From positions 1 through 16,092 of the forward strand of contig URVD01000012.1 in NCBI GenBank assembly GCA_900551195.1: 16,092 nt of DNA. Direction: 5' to 3'. How positions within the stretch are numbered: the stretch's first letter is position 1; every line of letters begins with the position of its first letter. The notes under the pieces were generated by a model. That model was not told where the DNA came from, ran no database searches, and saw nothing but the letters and a program-made list of their open reading frames with translations. The stretch is from an uncultured Collinsella sp. (GTDB lineage Bacteria; Actinomycetota; Coriobacteriia; Coriobacteriales; Coriobacteriaceae). This document shows, one piece after another, positions 7,460 through 14,930 of the stretch. A program made the position numbers and the translations under genes.

Positions 7460-8233
7460 CTACATCGCCATTCCGCCGTCGACGCGCACAACCTCGCCCG
7501 TAATGTAGGCAGCCGCATCACTCGCCAAAAAGCGCACCACGCCGGCCACTTCCTCGGGGCGCGCCATGCGCTTTAGGGGAATCTGCTCTTCGCACGCCGC
7601 ACGCACCTTATCCGATAGCTTTGCCGTCATATCGGTCTCGACAAATCCGGGGGCGACCGCGTTCACTCGTACGCCGCGGGGCGCAAGCTCGCGCGCTACC
7701 GCCTTGGTCAGGCCGATGACGCCCGCCTTGGAGGCAGCGTAGTTGGTCTGTCCGGCATTGCCCATCAGGCCCACGACCGAGCTCATGTTGACGACGCAAC
7801 CGCCGCGCTGGCGCATAAAGGTCTTGGTGAGCGCGCGCGTCATATTGAATGTCCCCTTGAGATTGACATCGAGCACGCGGTCGAAGGCATCGTCGCCCAT
7901 ACGCATGAGCAGGCCGTCGCGTGTGATGCCGGCGTTGTTGACGAGCGCCCAAAAGGAGCCGAAGTCGTTGAGGACCGTCTCCACGCATGTGTTGACGGCG
8001 GCGGGGTCGGCCACGTCACATTGATATGCGCACGCTGTGGCGCCAGCCGCCTCGCAGGCTTCGCACGTCTCGCGCGCCGCATCGACGCTGCCGGCATAGA
8101 CGACGGCGATATCAAAACCGTCCTCCGCCAGACCGACAGCGCAGGCACGGCCGATACCCCGCGAGCCGCCCGTGACCAGCGCCACGCGACGCGATCCGTC
8201 GCGCTCGAGCGCGCCGTTGTTCAAATTGCCCAT
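7460..8233 (-). CDS. fabG: 3-oxoacyl-ACP reductase
   Basis: FabG reduces 3-oxoacyl-ACP to (3R)-hydroxyacyl-ACP with NADPH. The 257-residue short-chain dehydrogenase shows the cofactor loop TGGSRGIG (21-28), NNAG (99-102), and the catalytic residues Asn124, Ser152, Tyr165 and Lys169 (the last two in YAASK). It is about a dozen residues longer at the N-terminus than E. coli FabG. The ATG at 8233 is supported by AAGGA six to ten bases ahead. Many SDR paralogues exist, but its position between fabD and fabF makes FabG secure. Confidence 0.96.
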   Translation of the reverse strand: MGNLNNGALERDGSRRVALVTGGSRGIGRACAVGLAEDGFDIAVVYAGSVDAARETCEACEAAGATACAYQCDVADPAAVNTCVETVLNDFGSFWALVNNAGITRDGLLMRMGDDAFDRVLDVNLKGTFNMTRALTKTFMRQRGGCVVNMSSVVGLMGNAGQTNYAASKAGVIGLTKAVARELAPRGVRVNAVAPGFVETDMTAKLSDKVRAACEEQIPLKRMARPEEVAGVVRFLASDAAAYITGEVVRVDGGMAM

Positions 8234-8263
8234 GTCATTCCTTTCGGGTTACAGCCCTGTGAA

Positions 8264-9190
8264 CTATGCGAGCTCGTCGGCAATAGCTGCGACCTGCTCG
8301 GCCGTTTCGCACGAATACACGCGAACATCGCTCAGCGTACGCTTGACCAGGCCCGACAGCGTTTTGCCAGGGCCGACCTCAATAAACGTGTCGATGCCTT
8401 GACCCTGCAGAGCATGCAGCGTGTCGACCCAGTGCACGGCATGGCTCACCTGGCTGGCCAAGACATCCGACGCTGCTCGCGGGTCCGCCGGATAGGGCGC
8501 CGCCGTCATATTTGCCATAACAGGAATGAGCAACGGGGACGGCGCGTGACCGGCTTGGATATACGTCGCCAGCCCCTCAGTCGCCTCGGCCATATAGGGG
8601 CTATGGAATGCCCCCGATACCGCGACTTTCATAGCGCGGCCGCCAGCCTCTTTTACTAGGACGTCGAGCGCCTGCAGCGCCTCGGGCGCTCCGGCAACAA
8701 CCGTCTGCTGCGGGCTGTTGTAGTTGACCGGCCAGCAGTCCTCGCCGGCCTGTTTTGCCAGGTTCTCGACTTGCGCCGCATCGAGCTTGATGACGGCGCG
8801 CATGCCGCCCGGATGGCGTTCGGCAGCCGCGGCCATCAGCGCCGCGCGCTCACATACGAGCTCAAAACCGGCTCGCGTATCGAATGCCCCCGCAAAGGTG
8901 AGCGCAGCGATCTCGCCCAGCGAAAAACCCGCACAGGCGGCAGGCACCACGCCGCGCTCGCGCAGGGCGACTGCGACAGCCAAGTCGTGCACGAACACGC
9001 ACGGCTGCGTGTTCTCGGTCTGCGAGAGCTCCTCTTTCGAGGCGCTCCGGCACTGCTCGCTCGTCCCCGGGCGCACCTCATCGGAGATTGCAAACACCTC
9101 GGCAGCTGCCGGCGATGCTTCGATAAGGTCGACGCCCATCGCGGGATGCTGGGCACCCTGACCGGCAAACAGAAACGCTACGCTACCCAT
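8264..9190 (-). CDS. fabD: Malonyl-CoA:ACP transacylase
   Basis: FabD moves the malonyl group from CoA to the carrier protein AcpP. The 308-residue protein has FAGQGAQ near the N-terminus (8-14), the nucleophile Ser90, Arg115 (CERAALM) and His196 (GAFHSPYM). The nucleophile motif reads GFSLGE rather than the usual GHSLGE; the catalytic Ser is kept and only the neighbouring His is replaced by Phe. The start at 9190 lies inside the end of fabK (13-base overlap) with AAGGG about ten bases ahead, so the two are probably translationally coupled. A 30-base gap precedes fabG. Confidence 0.96.
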   Translation of the reverse strand: MGSVAFLFAGQGAQHPAMGVDLIEASPAAAEVFAISDEVRPGTSEQCRSASKEELSQTENTQPCVFVHDLAVAVALRERGVVPAACAGFSLGEIAALTFAGAFDTRAGFELVCERAALMAAAAERHPGGMRAVIKLDAAQVENLAKQAGEDCWPVNYNSPQQTVVAGAPEALQALDVLVKEAGGRAMKVAVSGAFHSPYMAEATEGLATYIQAGHAPSPLLIPVMANMTAAPYPADPRAASDVLASQVSHAVHWVDTLHALQGQGIDTFIEVGPGKTLSGLVKRTLSDVRVYSCETAEQVAAIADELA

Positions 9191-10122
9191 GCGGACGCAC
9201 CCTTCAGGACATGCTCGGCGCCATCGACCAGATCGTCAACAATTTCGCGTGCGCTCTGGCGTTCGTTGACCATGCCGGCAATCTGCCCGCACAAATACGA
9301 ACCCTCTTCGTAATTTCCGTCCTTTGCGGCTTTACGAAGCGCGCCCGTGCCCATGGCCCCGAGCTCCTCGGGGCTTGCGCCCGCCGCCTCGTTCTTGGCA
9401 TACGCGTTGGTGAAGGGGCTCTTGAGGGCGCGAACCGGATGTCCCGTCGAGCGACCGGTCGCACGCGTCGACGTGTCGCCCGCCTTGAGCACCAGCTCTT
9501 TGTACTGTTCGGATACGGTGCACTCATTTGCGACCAGAAAGCGTGTTCCTACCTGGACGCCGGCAGCGCCGAGCATAAAGGCGGCCGCCACACCGCGGCC
9601 ATCGGCGATGCCGCCAGCCGCAACCACGGGAATATCGACCGCATCGACAACCTGCGGCACCAGTGCCATCGTCGAGGTCTCGCCAATATGGCCGCCTGAT
9701 TCGGTACCCTCGGCAACCACGGCAGTGGCTCCGCGACGCGCCACGAGACGCGCCAGCGCCACCGAAGCCACGACGGGAATAACCTTGATGCCCGCATCGT
9801 TCCAAGCTTTCATGTACTTGGCGGGATTACCGGCACCCGTCACGACGACCGGCACCTGCTCGTCGATCACAACCTGCGCGACCTCGTCGGCAAACGGGCT
9901 CATGAGCATGACGTTGACGCCAAAGGGCTTATCCGTCCTGGCGCGCAGCTCGTGAATCTGATCGCGCAGCCAGTTGGCGTCGGCGTTCATGGCCGCGATA
10001 ATGCCTAAGCCGCCCGCCTCGGACACGGCAGATGCCAGCGAGGCGTCGGCAATCCAGGCCATGCCACCCTGGAATACGGGCTTTTCGATGCCGAGCAGAT
10101 CGCAGAGAGGAGATTTGAGCAT
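9178..10122 (-). CDS. fabK: FMN-dependent enoyl-ACP reductase II
   Basis: FabK performs the last reduction of each elongation cycle, using FMN and NAD(P)H. The 314-residue TIM-barrel flavoprotein of the nitronate monooxygenase/FabK family shows FQGGMAW (17-23), ESGGHIGE (141-148) with the presumed catalytic His145, and the FMN-phosphate loops VAAGGIADGRG (167-177) and GVQVGTRF (188-195). Sequence alone does not fully separate FabK from nitronate monooxygenase, but its place between acpP and fabD settles it. ATG 10122 was chosen; a GTG one codon earlier overlaps the acpP stop. GGAG lies eight bases before the ATG. FabK enzymes are generally insensitive to triclosan, and no fabI is seen in the window. 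Confidence 0.95.
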   Translation of the reverse strand: MLKSPLCDLLGIEKPVFQGGMAWIADASLASAVSEAGGLGIIAAMNADANWLRDQIHELRARTDKPFGVNVMLMSPFADEVAQVVIDEQVPVVVTGAGNPAKYMKAWNDAGIKVIPVVASVALARLVARRGATAVVAEGTESGGHIGETSTMALVPQVVDAVDIPVVAAGGIADGRGVAAAFMLGAAGVQVGTRFLVANECTVSEQYKELVLKAGDTSTRATGRSTGHPVRALKSPFTNAYAKNEAAGASPEELGAMGTGALRKAAKDGNYEEGSYLCGQIAGMVNERQSAREIVDDLVDGAEHVLKGASAWVA

Positions 10123-10124
10123 CA

Positions 10125-10361
10125 CTACTTCTCCAATGCCGCCTCGACCGTATCGACGAACTCGCCGACCGTCTTAGGGTTCTCCTCGGTATCGAGCTCA
10201 ATGCCAAACTCGTCCTCGACGGCAACGAGGATCTCGACAGTGCCAAGGCTGTCGAGACCAATCTCCTCGAGCGTGGACTCGGGCTTCATCTCGACGTCGT
10301 CAAGGCCAGCGGTCTCACGGATAACGTCGCAAACGCGCTCGAAGGTCTTCTGATCTGCCAT
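10125..10361 (-). CDS. acpP: Acyl carrier protein
   Basis: AcpP carries the growing acyl chain on a 4'-phosphopantetheine arm. The 78-residue acidic protein has the DSL motif (GLDSLGTVE) with the modified Ser38 and the usual four-helix pattern. The start ATG at 10361 follows a strong AAAGGAG; a longer in-frame reading to 10400 crosses that Shine-Dalgarno. It lies 52 bases after fabH, and its stop codon is two bases from the fabK start. A small GC-rich palindrome sits in the spacer upstream. The activating phosphopantetheinyl transferase is not in the window. Confidence 0.97.
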   Translation of the reverse strand: MADQKTFERVCDVIRETAGLDDVEMKPESTLEEIGLDSLGTVEILVAVEDEFGIELDTEENPKTVGEFVDTVEAALEK

Positions 10362-10380
10362 GGTAGTTCTCCTTTGTTTG

Positions 10381-10393
10381 TGCCCCAGGGGCA
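10381..10393 (-). other. Short GC-rich hairpin in the fabH-acpP spacer
   Basis: TGCCCCAGGGGCA is a near-perfect palindrome giving five to six pairs with a minimal loop. On the transcribed (minus) strand it is followed by CAAACAAAGGAG, not T residues, so it is not a standard terminator. It lies a few bases before the acpP Shine-Dalgarno. It could mark mRNA processing or stabilise an acpP-proximal transcript; the role is inferred. Confidence 0.35.
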
Positions 10394-10413
10394 TTTTCAT
10401 TACCTATGTGCAA

Positions 10414-11373
10414 CTACTTCCAGCGAAGTAGATAGCCACCTACATCCAAGCCGGCGCCAAATCCGACCAGGGCGATGGTGTCGCCCGCGTGCAGCGCGCC
10501 GGTATTTGCCAGTCGATCAAGAGCAAGCGGAATGCAGGCGCTCGAAATGTTGCCGGTCTCGCGCAGCGTTCGAACCACGCGCTCGTCTGGCACGCCGAGG
10601 CGCTTGACCGCCTGACTCAGGATTCGTTCGTTAGCCTGATGGAATACAAAATGGTCGATGTCCTCGACCGAAATGCCCGCATCGCTCGCAAGCTTATGGA
10701 CCGTGTCGCAGATGGCGTTGACGCCGAACTTGAACACGCGGCGGCCATTCATGGACAGCACGCTCGCGCTATCTGCGGAAGCCTTAAACGGCGAGGTGCC
10801 GACCAGACCGGGAACGCGCAACGTCTCGACGTCGGGCGTCGTCGAAAGCTCAACGGCAAGGGGACTGTCTCCCCCAGCCTCAATCACTGCGGCGCCTGCC
10901 CCATCGCCAAAGAGCACGCAGGTGGCACGGTCGGTCCAGTCGAGCGCGCGCGTCATCTGCTCGGCGGCAACAACCAGCACGTGCTTGGCGCGACCGCGGG
11001 CGATATAGCCCTCGGCGACATCGAGCGCAAATACAAAGCCGGCACAAGCCGCCGAAACGTCGAAGGCAGGACATGTGGCACCCAGGCGCTCAGCAACGGC
11101 GCACGCTTCGGCGGGAACGAGATGATCGCCCGTCGTCGTCGAGCAGACGATAAGATCCAGCTGACTCGCATCGATTCCGGACGTCTGGAGCGCTTGCTCG
11201 CTCGCTGCCACGGCAAGGTCGTCGAGTGACTCGGTGGTGCAGACGTGGCGGCTCTTGATACCTGTGCGGGTAAAAATCCACTCATCCGAGGTATCGAGGA
11301 GCTCGGACAGCTCGTCATTGGAAACACTGCGCTTAGGAAGCGCCGAGCCTGTTCCAAGAATCGTGAAACCCAT
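10414..11373 (-). CDS. fabH: 3-oxoacyl-ACP synthase III
   Basis: FabH condenses a starter acyl-CoA with malonyl-ACP to begin each fatty acid. The 319-residue thiolase-fold protein has the triad Cys110 (SAACAGF), His245 (FHQANERI) and Asn275 (ETGNISS), at nearly the same positions as in E. coli. The start at 11373 follows a full AAAGGAGGT; upstream in-frame codons to 11430 lie in the promoter region. It is the first gene of the ten-gene operon and is divergent from birA. Whether it prefers acetyl-CoA or branched starters cannot be told from the sequence. Confidence 0.97.
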   Translation of the reverse strand: MGFTILGTGSALPKRSVSNDELSELLDTSDEWIFTRTGIKSRHVCTTESLDDLAVAASEQALQTSGIDASQLDLIVCSTTTGDHLVPAEACAVAERLGATCPAFDVSAACAGFVFALDVAEGYIARGRAKHVLVVAAEQMTRALDWTDRATCVLFGDGAGAAVIEAGGDSPLAVELSTTPDVETLRVPGLVGTSPFKASADSASVLSMNGRRVFKFGVNAICDTVHKLASDAGISVEDIDHFVFHQANERILSQAVKRLGVPDERVVRTLRETGNISSACIPLALDRLANTGALHAGDTIALVGFGAGLDVGGYLLRWK

Positions 11374-11390
11374 CACTAACCTCCTTTGAG

Positions 11391-11408
11391 TTGTTGACGT
11401 GTTTACAT
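11391..11408. promoter_or_regulatory. Candidate operator, direct repeat copy 1 (TTGTTGACGTGTTTACAT)
   Basis: This 18-base sequence differs at one position from the copy at 11439-11456, 48 bases away, in the same orientation. Its core has weak dyad symmetry (TGTTnACnnGTnnACA). It lies just before the fabH Shine-Dalgarno, downstream of the likely fabH transcription start, where a bound repressor would block elongation. The protein that would bind it is not in the window. Confidence 0.5.
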
Positions 11409-11418
11409 CGACCAAGAG

Positions 11419-11445
11419 AGGATAGCGCATTCTTTGCTTTGTTGA
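11419..11445 (-). promoter_or_regulatory. Possible fabH operon promoter
   Basis: On the minus strand TATCCT (11419-11424) is a plausible -10, the same hexamer as in the rpsL promoter of this window. The best -35 is TCAACA (11440-11445) at a short 15-base spacing, so the match is weak. That -35 would fall inside repeat copy 2, fitting repression at that site. A better -35 sequence, TTGACA, lies at 11462-11467, but no matching -10 stands 16-18 bases from it. Confidence 0.3.
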
Positions 11446-11456
11446 CGTGTTAACAT
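11439..11456. promoter_or_regulatory. Candidate operator, direct repeat copy 2 (TTGTTGACGTGTTAACAT)
   Basis: This is the partner of the repeat at 11391-11408. The core TGTTGACGTGTTAACA is an imperfect 16-base palindrome with six of eight pairs matching. It contains the probable -35 of the birA promoter on the plus strand and overlaps the possible -35 of fabH on the minus strand, so one bound protein could control both directions. Confidence 0.55.
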
Positions 11457-11470
11457 TAAATTGTCAAAAT
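11442..11470 (+). promoter_or_regulatory. Probable birA promoter
   Basis: TTGACG (11442-11447) and CAAAAT (11465-11470) are separated by exactly 17 bases, matching the vegetative consensus at five of six and four of six positions. Transcription would start near 11477, giving a leader of about 70 bases before birA. Confidence 0.5.
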
Positions 11471-11509
11471 GCGACAAAGGCTTCACATTGTGTCTATCTC
11501 TCGACACAA
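11461..11509 (+). promoter_or_regulatory. Two inverted repeats at the birA transcription start and leader
   Basis: TTGTC (11461-11465) and GACAA (11473-11477) form a 5-base inverted repeat around the -10 and start site. TTGTGTC (11488-11494) and GACACAA (11503-11509) form a perfect 7-base inverted repeat with an 8-base gap inside the leader. The second could be an RNA hairpin or a protein site. No match is seen to the classic BirA operator (TTGTTAACC and its mirror, 14-16 apart). Confidence 0.4.
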
Positions 11510-11549
11510 ATACGTCATTCACTTATTCATTAAGGAGGTGGCAGCCGCT

Positions 11550-12326
11550 ATGGATGCCCAATTAACGATAGTCGACGTAACCGGATCGACCAACGATGAC
11601 CTGCTCGAAGCAGGAAAACAGGGTGCGCCGCATGGCACGGGACTTGCCGCCCGCGCGCAAACGGCAGGACGCGGCCGACGCGGCCACAAGTGGGATTCAA
11701 CCGCCGGCAACTTATTGCTTTCGATTGTCCTGCGCCCATGCGTTAATCCTGCAAAGTTCTCTGGTCTTGCCGCCGTCAGCGGCCTAGCTGTGCTCGAGGC
11801 ACTCGAAAAGCAAGGTCTTGCAAAAGAGATCGGCCTCAAATGGCCCAACGACCTTGTCGCGCGAGGGCACAAGCTCGGCGGCATTCTGGTCGAGGCGGCA
11901 CGCGACAACAAAGGCATGCCCTTCGCCGTCTGCGGCATTGGCGTCAATGTGAACTATGTGCCCTCGGAGGTTCCCGATGGCGGCCTGCCGGCAATCGGTC
12001 TCTCGGATCTCAACGAGAACGTTCCTGCCGTCGACATGCTCCTCGATGAGGTCTATCACGCAGTTATAGACGCTGTAGATACCTGGGCAGCGCGCCTCAA
12101 CGCCAAGGAAGAAGACGCCGGCCCGCTCGCGCCCGTCCGCGACGAATATATCGCTCACCTCAATTGCATCGGGGAGCACGTTATCGCCCGCTCCCCCGCT
12201 GGAGACGAGCTGACGCGAGGCATCTTTCAAACGGTCGATGACTTTGGTCGGGCGTGCATCGAGACGGAAGACGGCTTGCGATCCTTCCATTTTGAGGAGG
12301 CATCGCTGCGTCCCATGGGTAAATAA
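11550..12326 (+). CDS. birA: Biotin--[acetyl-CoA-carboxylase] ligase, monofunctional
   Basis: BirA activates biotin with ATP and attaches it to the carrier lysine of AccB. The 258-residue protein shows the biotinyl-5'-AMP loop GRGRRGHKW (40-48), KWPNDL (97-102) and KLGGILVE (108-115), followed by a small C-terminal beta domain from about residue 210. It begins at the catalytic domain: the N-terminal helix-turn-helix of the E. coli and Bacillus repressor-ligases is absent, so this copy cannot act as a classic biotin operon repressor. The ATG at 11550 follows AAGGAGGTG by nine bases; an earlier in-frame ATG at 11469 would sit at the promoter and was rejected. It is divergent from fabH and convergent with rpsJ. 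Its substrate AccB is encoded in the neighbouring operon. Confidence 0.95.
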   Translation: MDAQLTIVDVTGSTNDDLLEAGKQGAPHGTGLAARAQTAGRGRRGHKWDSTAGNLLLSIVLRPCVNPAKFSGLAAVSGLAVLEALEKQGLAKEIGLKWPNDLVARGHKLGGILVEAARDNKGMPFAVCGIGVNVNYVPSEVPDGGLPAIGLSDLNENVPAVDMLLDEVYHAVIDAVDTWAARLNAKEEDAGPLAPVRDEYIAHLNCIGEHVIARSPAGDELTRGIFQTVDDFGRACIETEDGLRSFHFEEASLRPMGK

Positions 12327-12380
12327 GGCGCCACAGCCACCCATTCGGCTGCATTACCCGGGTCCCCACGGCCACCATCC

Positions 12381-12424
12381 AAAACAAAAGAGCCCCGCTA
12401 CCAAAATGGCAGCGGGGCCCTTTA
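12381..12424. terminator. Bidirectional Rho-independent terminator between birA and rpsJ
   Basis: GCCCCGCT (12392-12399) and AGCGGGGC (12411-12418) form a perfect 8-base stem, extended inward by CCA/TGG. On the minus strand TCTTTTGTTTT follows, a good tail for ending the rpsL-rpsG-fusA-rpsJ transcript. On the plus strand only CCTTTAAG follows, so termination of birA would be weaker. Its place between two convergent genes fits. Confidence 0.88.
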
Positions 12425-12442
12425 AGCTATGAGCGATATCGC

Positions 12443-12751
12443 TTAGAGCTTGATGTCGATGTCGACGCCAGCGGGGAGGTCGAGACGCATGAGCGAATCA
12501 ACGGTGCCCGAGGTGGGGTCGAGGATGTCGATGAGGCGCTTGTGGGTGCGCATCTCGAACTGCTCACGGGAGTCCTTGTTCACGTGCGGCGAGCGGATAA
12601 CCGTGTACAGGTTGCGCTCGGTGGGCAGGGGGACAGGACCGGAAACGCGAGCGCCGGTCTTCTGAGCGGTCTCGACGATGAGCTTCGCGGACTGATCGAC
12701 GACCTCGTGATCATAGCCCTTGAGGCGAATGCGGATCTTCTGGGTAGCCAA
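12443..12751 (-). CDS. rpsJ: 30S ribosomal protein S10
   Basis: S10 is a small-subunit head protein; in bacteria that have NusB it also serves in antitermination. The 102-residue protein is full length, beginning [19 protein letters not shown] and keeping the conserved [14 protein letters not shown] and RTHKR stretches. The start codon is TTG (12749-12751), supported by GGAGG six bases ahead; no ATG fits. It is the last gene of the str-type operon, 60 bases after fusA, and is followed by a terminator. S10 normally heads its own operon with rplC; here no other S10-operon gene follows. Confidence 0.97.
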   Translation of the reverse strand: MATQKIRIRLKGYDHEVVDQSAKLIVETAQKTGARVSGPVPLPTERNLYTVIRSPHVNKDSREQFEMRTHKRLIDILDPTSGTVDSLMRLDLPAGVDIDIKL

Positions 12752-12769
12752 CTTAAACCTCCAAAGAGT

Positions 12770-12786
12770 GCGAGAGATGTTCTCGC
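12770..12786 (-). other. Hairpin in the fusA-rpsJ spacer
   Basis: GCGAGA and TCTCGC form a perfect 6-base stem with a 5-base loop. On the transcribed strand it is followed by ACTCTTTGGAGG, with too few T residues for an efficient terminator and directly next to the rpsJ Shine-Dalgarno. It may be an attenuator, a processing site or a translational control element of rpsJ; none of these is shown. Confidence 0.4.
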
Positions 12787-12811
12787 GGATTACGTAACAG
12801 GGAGCTCGAAC

Positions 12812-14911
12812 TTAGGCGTTCTTGCTCATGACCTCGTCCACGATGGACTTGGGCGCGGGCTCATAAGAGTCGAACTGCATCGTGTAGGATGCACGGCCCT
12901 GGGTCTGGGAGCGAAGGTCGGTAGCGTAACCGAACATCTCGCCCAGCGGCACCTTGGCACGGATGAGCTTGCTGTTCTTGCGATCCTCCATGCCCTCGAT
13001 CTTGCCGCGGCGACCGGAGAGGTTGCCCATAACGTCGCCCATGTACTGCTCGGGGGTCTCGACCTCGACAGCCATGATCGGCTCGAGCAGCTGCGGATCG
13101 GACTTCTTGAGGGCGTCCTTGATAGCCATGGAACCGGCGATCTTGAAGGCGGCCTCGGAGGAGTCGACCTCGTGGTAAGAACCGTCGAACAGGGTGACCT
13201 TAACGTCGAGGACCGGGAAGCCGGCGATAACACCGGTGTTCAGGGCCTCCTGGATGCCCTTGTCGATGGACGGGATGTACTCCTTGGGCACGACGCCGCC
13301 GACGATAGCGTTGACGAACTCGTAGCCGAAGCCCTCCTCCATCTTCTCGAGCTTGATGACGGCGTGGCCGTACTGACCGCGACCACCGGACTGACGGACG
13401 AACTTGCCCTCAGCCTTCTCGACGTCGTGACCAGCGGTCTCGCGGTAGGCAACCTGGGGCTTACCAACGTTAGCGTCAACCTTGAACTCGCGGAGCAGAC
13501 GGTCGACGATGATCTCGAGGTGCAGCTCGCCCATGCCGGCGATGATGGTCTGGCCGGTCTCGTGGTTGGTGGACACCTGGAAGGTCGGGTCCTCCTCGGC
13601 GAGCTTGGTCAGAGCCAGGGACATCTTGTCCTGCTCGGCCTTGGTCTTGGGCTCGATGGCAACGTCGATAACGGGCTTAGCGAACTCGATCTTCTCGAGG
13701 ACGATCTCCTTGCCCTCGGCGCACAGGGTGTCACCGGTGGTGGAGTTCTTGAAGCCGACGCAAGCGACGATGTCGCCGGCGGCAGCGTCGTCACGGTCGA
13801 TACGCTCGGCGGCGTTCATCTCGAGGATGCGGCCGAGGCGCTCGCGCTGACCGTTGGAAGCGTTGACCACGTAGGAGCCGGACTCGGCGCGGCCGGAGTA
13901 AACGCGGACATAGGTGAGCTTACCGACGAACGGGTCGGTCATGATCTTGAAGACCAGGCCGGAGAAGGGCTCGTCGAAGGAAGGATGACGCTGGATCTCC
14001 TCGCCGGTGTCCGGATCGGTACCGGTGACGGCCTCGACGTCGAGCGGGCTGGGCAGGTAGTCGACGACAGCGTCGAGCAGCTCCTGGACACCCTTGTTCT
14101 TGTAGGCGGAGCCCACGAAGACGAGGTTGAGCTCGTTGGCCAGAACGCCCTTGCGCAGAGCAGCCTTAAGCTCCTCGACAGTGAAGTCCTCCTCCATGAG
14201 GATCTTCTCCATGAGCTCGTCGTCAAAGCTGGCAGCAGCGTCGAGGAGCTCCTCGCGCTTGGTGGCAGCGATGTCAGCGAACTCAGCCGGGATCTCGTCC
14301 ATCGGCTCGGGGTAGGTCATGCCCTTGTCGTCGGCCTTGAAGTCCCATGCAGTCATGGTGACCAGGTCGATGACGCCCCAGAAGTTGTCCTCGGCGCCCA
14401 TCGGGACCTGAGCGGCCACGGCGTTAGCGTCGAGACGATCCTTCATGGTCTCGATAGCGTTGAAGAAGTCGGCACCCACGCGGTCATACTTGTTGATGAA
14501 GGCGATGCGGGGGACGTTGAAGGTAGAAGCCTGACGCCAAACGGTCTCAGACTGGGGCTGAACGCCGGCAACGGCGTCGAAGACGGCGACAGCGCCATCG
14601 AGGACGCGCAGGCAGCGCTCGACCTCGGCGGTGAAGTCAACGTGGCCCGGGGTATCGATGATCTGGATGCGGTAGTCAGTACCGTCCTTCTTCCAGAAGC
14701 ACGTGGTAGCAGCGGAGGTAATGGTTACGCCGCGCTCCTGCTCCTGAACCATCCAGTCCATGGTGGCAGCGCCCTCATGGACCTCACCGATCTTGTGGGT
14801 CTTACCGGTGTAGTAAAGAATACGCTCGGTCGTGGTGGTCTTACCGGCATCGATGTGAGCCATGATGCCGATGTTACGGGTATCGGAAAGCTTGTACTTA
14901 GGCTTAGCCAT
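12812..14911 (-). CDS. fusA: Elongation factor G
   Basis: EF-G is the GTPase that drives ribosomal translocation and, with ribosome recycling factor, splits post-termination ribosomes. The 699-residue length is standard. GTP-binding motifs are intact: AHIDAGKT (18-25), DTPGH (86-90) and NKYD (140-143), the last usually NKMD. The remaining domains (II to V) follow without a break. The ATG at 14911 is preceded by AAGGTAAGGA, 19 bases after rpsG. The codon choice is strongly biased, as expected for a highly expressed gene, and leaves the opposite strand nearly free of stops. No tuf gene follows; rpsJ takes its place. Confidence 0.98.
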   Translation of the reverse strand: MAKPKYKLSDTRNIGIMAHIDAGKTTTTERILYYTGKTHKIGEVHEGAATMDWMVQEQERGVTITSAATTCFWKKDGTDYRIQIIDTPGHVDFTAEVERCLRVLDGAVAVFDAVAGVQPQSETVWRQASTFNVPRIAFINKYDRVGADFFNAIETMKDRLDANAVAAQVPMGAEDNFWGVIDLVTMTAWDFKADDKGMTYPEPMDEIPAEFADIAATKREELLDAAASFDDELMEKILMEEDFTVEELKAALRKGVLANELNLVFVGSAYKNKGVQELLDAVVDYLPSPLDVEAVTGTDPDTGEEIQRHPSFDEPFSGLVFKIMTDPFVGKLTYVRVYSGRAESGSYVVNASNGQRERLGRILEMNAAERIDRDDAAAGDIVACVGFKNSTTGDTLCAEGKEIVLEKIEFAKPVIDVAIEPKTKAEQDKMSLALTKLAEEDPTFQVSTNHETGQTIIAGMGELHLEIIVDRLLREFKVDANVGKPQVAYRETAGHDVEKAEGKFVRQSGGRGQYGHAVIKLEKMEEGFGYEFVNAIVGGVVPKEYIPSIDKGIQEALNTGVIAGFPVLDVKVTLFDGSYHEVDSSEAAFKIAGSMAIKDALKKSDPQLLEPIMAVEVETPEQYMGDVMGNLSGRRGKIEGMEDRKNSKLIRAKVPLGEMFGYATDLRSQTQGRASYTMQFDSYEPAPKSIVDEVMSKNA

Positions 14912-14930
14912 GTTAGTTCCTTACCTTAAC

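Noticed and set aside
9178..10122. Nitronate monooxygenase instead of FabK
   Set aside because: The fold is shared, but position between acpP and fabD and the absence of another enoyl reductase make FabK far more likely.
10858..10877. A third copy of the dispersed repeat (GGGGACTGTCTCCCC)
   Set aside because: It only resembles the core, lacks the TGTGACA arms and encodes conserved FabH residues; treated as chance.
11373..11550. A classic BirA operator in the birA-fabH intergenic region
   Set aside because: No TTGTTAACC/GGTTAACAA pair at 14-16 base spacing is present, and the encoded BirA lacks a helix-turn-helix domain.
11469..11550. A 27-residue N-terminal extension of BirA from an upstream ATG
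   Set aside because: It begins at the promoter -10, has no ribosome binding site, and the family catalytic domain starts right after the ATG at 11550, which has a strong Shine-Dalgarno.
12542..14929. A 795-codon open frame on the plus strand across fusA
   Set aside because: It is a mirror of the strongly biased codon use of fusA on the opposite strand. Its translation is a low-complexity run of Leu, Asp, Val, Gly and Glu with no recognisable domain and no Shine-Dalgarno.
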